From the NCBI GenBank assembly GCA_018712425.1, contig DVHA01000044.1, positions 1 through 6,470 on the forward strand: a DNA stretch of 6,470 nt, given 5' to 3'. Positions 6,103 through 6,470 of this stretch are shown here, one piece after another. The translations under genes and the position numbers were made by a program. Each line of letters opens with the position of its first letter. Position 1 is the first letter of the stretch. The notes under the pieces are model-generated. The model did no database searches, was not told the origin of the DNA, and saw only the letters and a program-made list of their open reading frames with translations. This stretch comes from Candidatus Faecivivens stercoravium. Its GTDB lineage: Bacteria > Bacillota > Clostridia > Oscillospirales > Ruminococcaceae.

Positions 6103-6110
6103 TCACCGCC
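6103..6110 (-). promoter_or_regulatory. Ribosome binding site supporting the TTG start of hrcA
   Basis: The minus strand reads GGCGGTGA, one base off GGAGGTGA, then six bases (ATACCC), then TTG at 6096. The ATG alternative at 6082-6084 has AGGGAG only two bases upstream, which is too close. The weak start codon would keep HrcA low relative to the chaperones. Confidence 0.65.
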
Positions 6111-6179
6111 TGTCCTTATCCTGCCGCCCCGGGACGCGGCAAAGCCGGGAGCGGAGCGGTATTTTGTGAACTTTCTTTG

Positions 6180-6206
6180 TTAGCACTCTACATCTCTGAG
6201 TGCTAA
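6180..6206. promoter_or_regulatory. CIRCE operator, perfect match
   Basis: TTAGCACTC (6180-6188), nine bases, then GAGTGCTAA (6198-6206) is an exact match to the CIRCE consensus bound by HrcA. It starts four bases downstream of the -10 box on the minus strand and covers the expected transcription start near 6204. Bound HrcA would block RNA polymerase. The element is also transcribed at the very 5' end of the mRNA, where it can form a 9-pair hairpin; in Bacillus subtilis such a leader hairpin affects transcript stability. Confidence 0.98.
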
Positions 6207-6210
6207 ATAT

Positions 6211-6239
6211 AATGTACCACGTCTGGCACTCAATGTCAA
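6211..6239 (-). promoter_or_regulatory. Sigma-A promoter of the hrcA-grpE-dnaK-dnaJ operon
   Basis: On the minus strand a perfect -35 box TTGACA (plus positions 6234-6239) is followed by 17 bases and the -10 box TACATT (6211-6216). TGG precedes the -10 box and gives an extended -10 motif. Transcription should start near 6204, inside the CIRCE, leaving a leader of about 108 bases before the hrcA TTG. The layout is typical of a vegetative promoter held down by HrcA and released on heat shock. Confidence 0.9.
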
Positions 6240-6243
6240 GACC

Positions 6244-6270
6244 TTTTTGCGAAAAAATTGAAAAAAATTT
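6244..6270 (-). promoter_or_regulatory. A/T-tract block upstream of the -35 box (UP-element-like)
   Basis: Three A/T runs lie directly upstream of the operon promoter: T5 at 6244-6248, A6 at 6252-6257 and A7T3 at 6261-6270, with centres roughly 8-10 bases apart. In an otherwise GC-rich sequence this fits a binding site for the RNA polymerase alpha C-terminal domain or intrinsically bent DNA that raises promoter strength. The role is inferred. Confidence 0.5.
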
Positions 6271-6278
6271 CCGGCGGG

Positions 6279-6305
6279 CTGGCACTCGGGGTGGAAAAGT
6301 GATAA
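6279..6305. promoter_or_regulatory. Degenerate second CIRCE-like site
   Basis: CTGGCACTC (6279-6287), exactly nine bases, then AAGTGATAA (6297-6305). Each half matches the CIRCE consensus at seven of nine positions, 14 of 18 overall, with the correct spacer length. It is centred 99 bases upstream of the perfect CIRCE, beyond the A/T-tract block. It could be an auxiliary HrcA site or a decayed operator. The arms pair with each other poorly, so it would act as DNA rather than as an RNA hairpin. Confidence 0.45.
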
Positions 6306-6424
6306 TTTTGCCCGACGCCGCGCCGGCTTCCCCTTTTACCGCGCCCTTCAAACCCTTTTCCGGCCATTCCCGCCCAAAATTCCACGGAAATCAATTTTTG
6401 TCTTTAAGCATTGAATGTTTATTT

Positions 6425-6461
6425 CGCTGTCCTTAAGGCAGCGACCAAGGGTTCCCCTTGG
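6425..6461. other. Two adjacent hairpins at the right edge, unidentified
   Basis: CGCTG (6425-6429) pairs with CAGCG (6439-6443), with an inner CC/GG and a TTAA loop. One base later CCAAGGG (6445-6451) pairs perfectly with CCCTTGG (6455-6461) across TTC. No T-run follows on the plus strand within the window or on the minus strand, so a simple terminator is not supported. They could belong to a structured RNA or repeat that continues beyond 6470. I see no gene in 6306-6470. Confidence 0.4.
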
Positions 6462-6470
6462 ATGGGACCA

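Noticed and set aside
6105..6160. Possible RNA thermometer in the hrcA leader: ACCGC (6160-6156) complementary to GCGGT of the ribosome binding site
   Set aside because: Five pairs in a GC-rich leader are expected by chance, and HrcA/CIRCE already explains heat control.
6103..6351. An 82-codon minus-strand open frame over the promoter and CIRCE
   Set aside because: It covers the operon promoter, CIRCE and leader and has no coding signature.
1..6470. CRISPR arrays, tRNA or rRNA genes, insertion sequences, phage or toxin-antitoxin modules
   Set aside because: No regularly spaced repeats, RNA gene signatures, transposase or integrase motifs were seen.

Overview
The window carries a complete class I heat-shock operon, hrcA-grpE-dnaK-dnaJ. 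It is read on the minus strand from a promoter near 6240 down to about 1100. To its left on the plus strand are the end of an unidentified gene and a small lipoprotein gene. The organism is most likely a GC-rich, Gram-positive member of the Clostridia, possibly Oscillospiraceae/Ruminococcaceae-like. The reasons are HrcA/CIRCE control, this gene order, a DnaK lacking the roughly 24-residue N-terminal insertion of Gram-negative DnaKs, strong GGAGG-type ribosome binding sites and mostly G/C third codon positions. The family-level placement is inference.

Layout from left to right. Positions 3-146 (+) hold the last 47 codons of a gene with a proline-rich tail. Positions 153-749 (+) encode a 198-residue lipoprotein with an LTGC lipobox. 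Positions 750-1101 have no gene but hold several palindromes and two copies of an 18-bp repeat, each copy being the 3' arm of a hairpin; the second hairpin probably separates the convergent lipoprotein and dnaJ transcripts. Then come dnaJ (1102-2259, GTG start), a 148-bp hairpin-rich gap, dnaK (2408-4279, ATG), grpE (4353-4979, GTG) and hrcA (5017-6096, TTG), all on the minus strand. Upstream of hrcA are a perfect CIRCE operator (6180-6206), a sigma-A promoter with an extended -10 (6211-6239), an A/T-tract block and a degenerate second CIRCE-like site (6279-6305). Positions 6306-6470 show no gene, but two adjacent hairpins lie at the right edge.

How the genes work together: HrcA represses the operon by binding CIRCE at the transcription start. 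DnaK binds unfolded clients in an ATP-dependent cycle, DnaJ delivers clients and stimulates ATP hydrolysis, and GrpE exchanges ADP for ATP. HrcA activity is known in related bacteria to depend on GroEL, which is not encoded here. The core operon is conventional and I see no new multi-gene system. The parts worth a second look are non-coding (second CIRCE-like site, dnaK-dnaJ hairpin array, palindromic intergenic element), plus two odd residues at the DnaK interdomain linker and the unassigned lipoprotein family.
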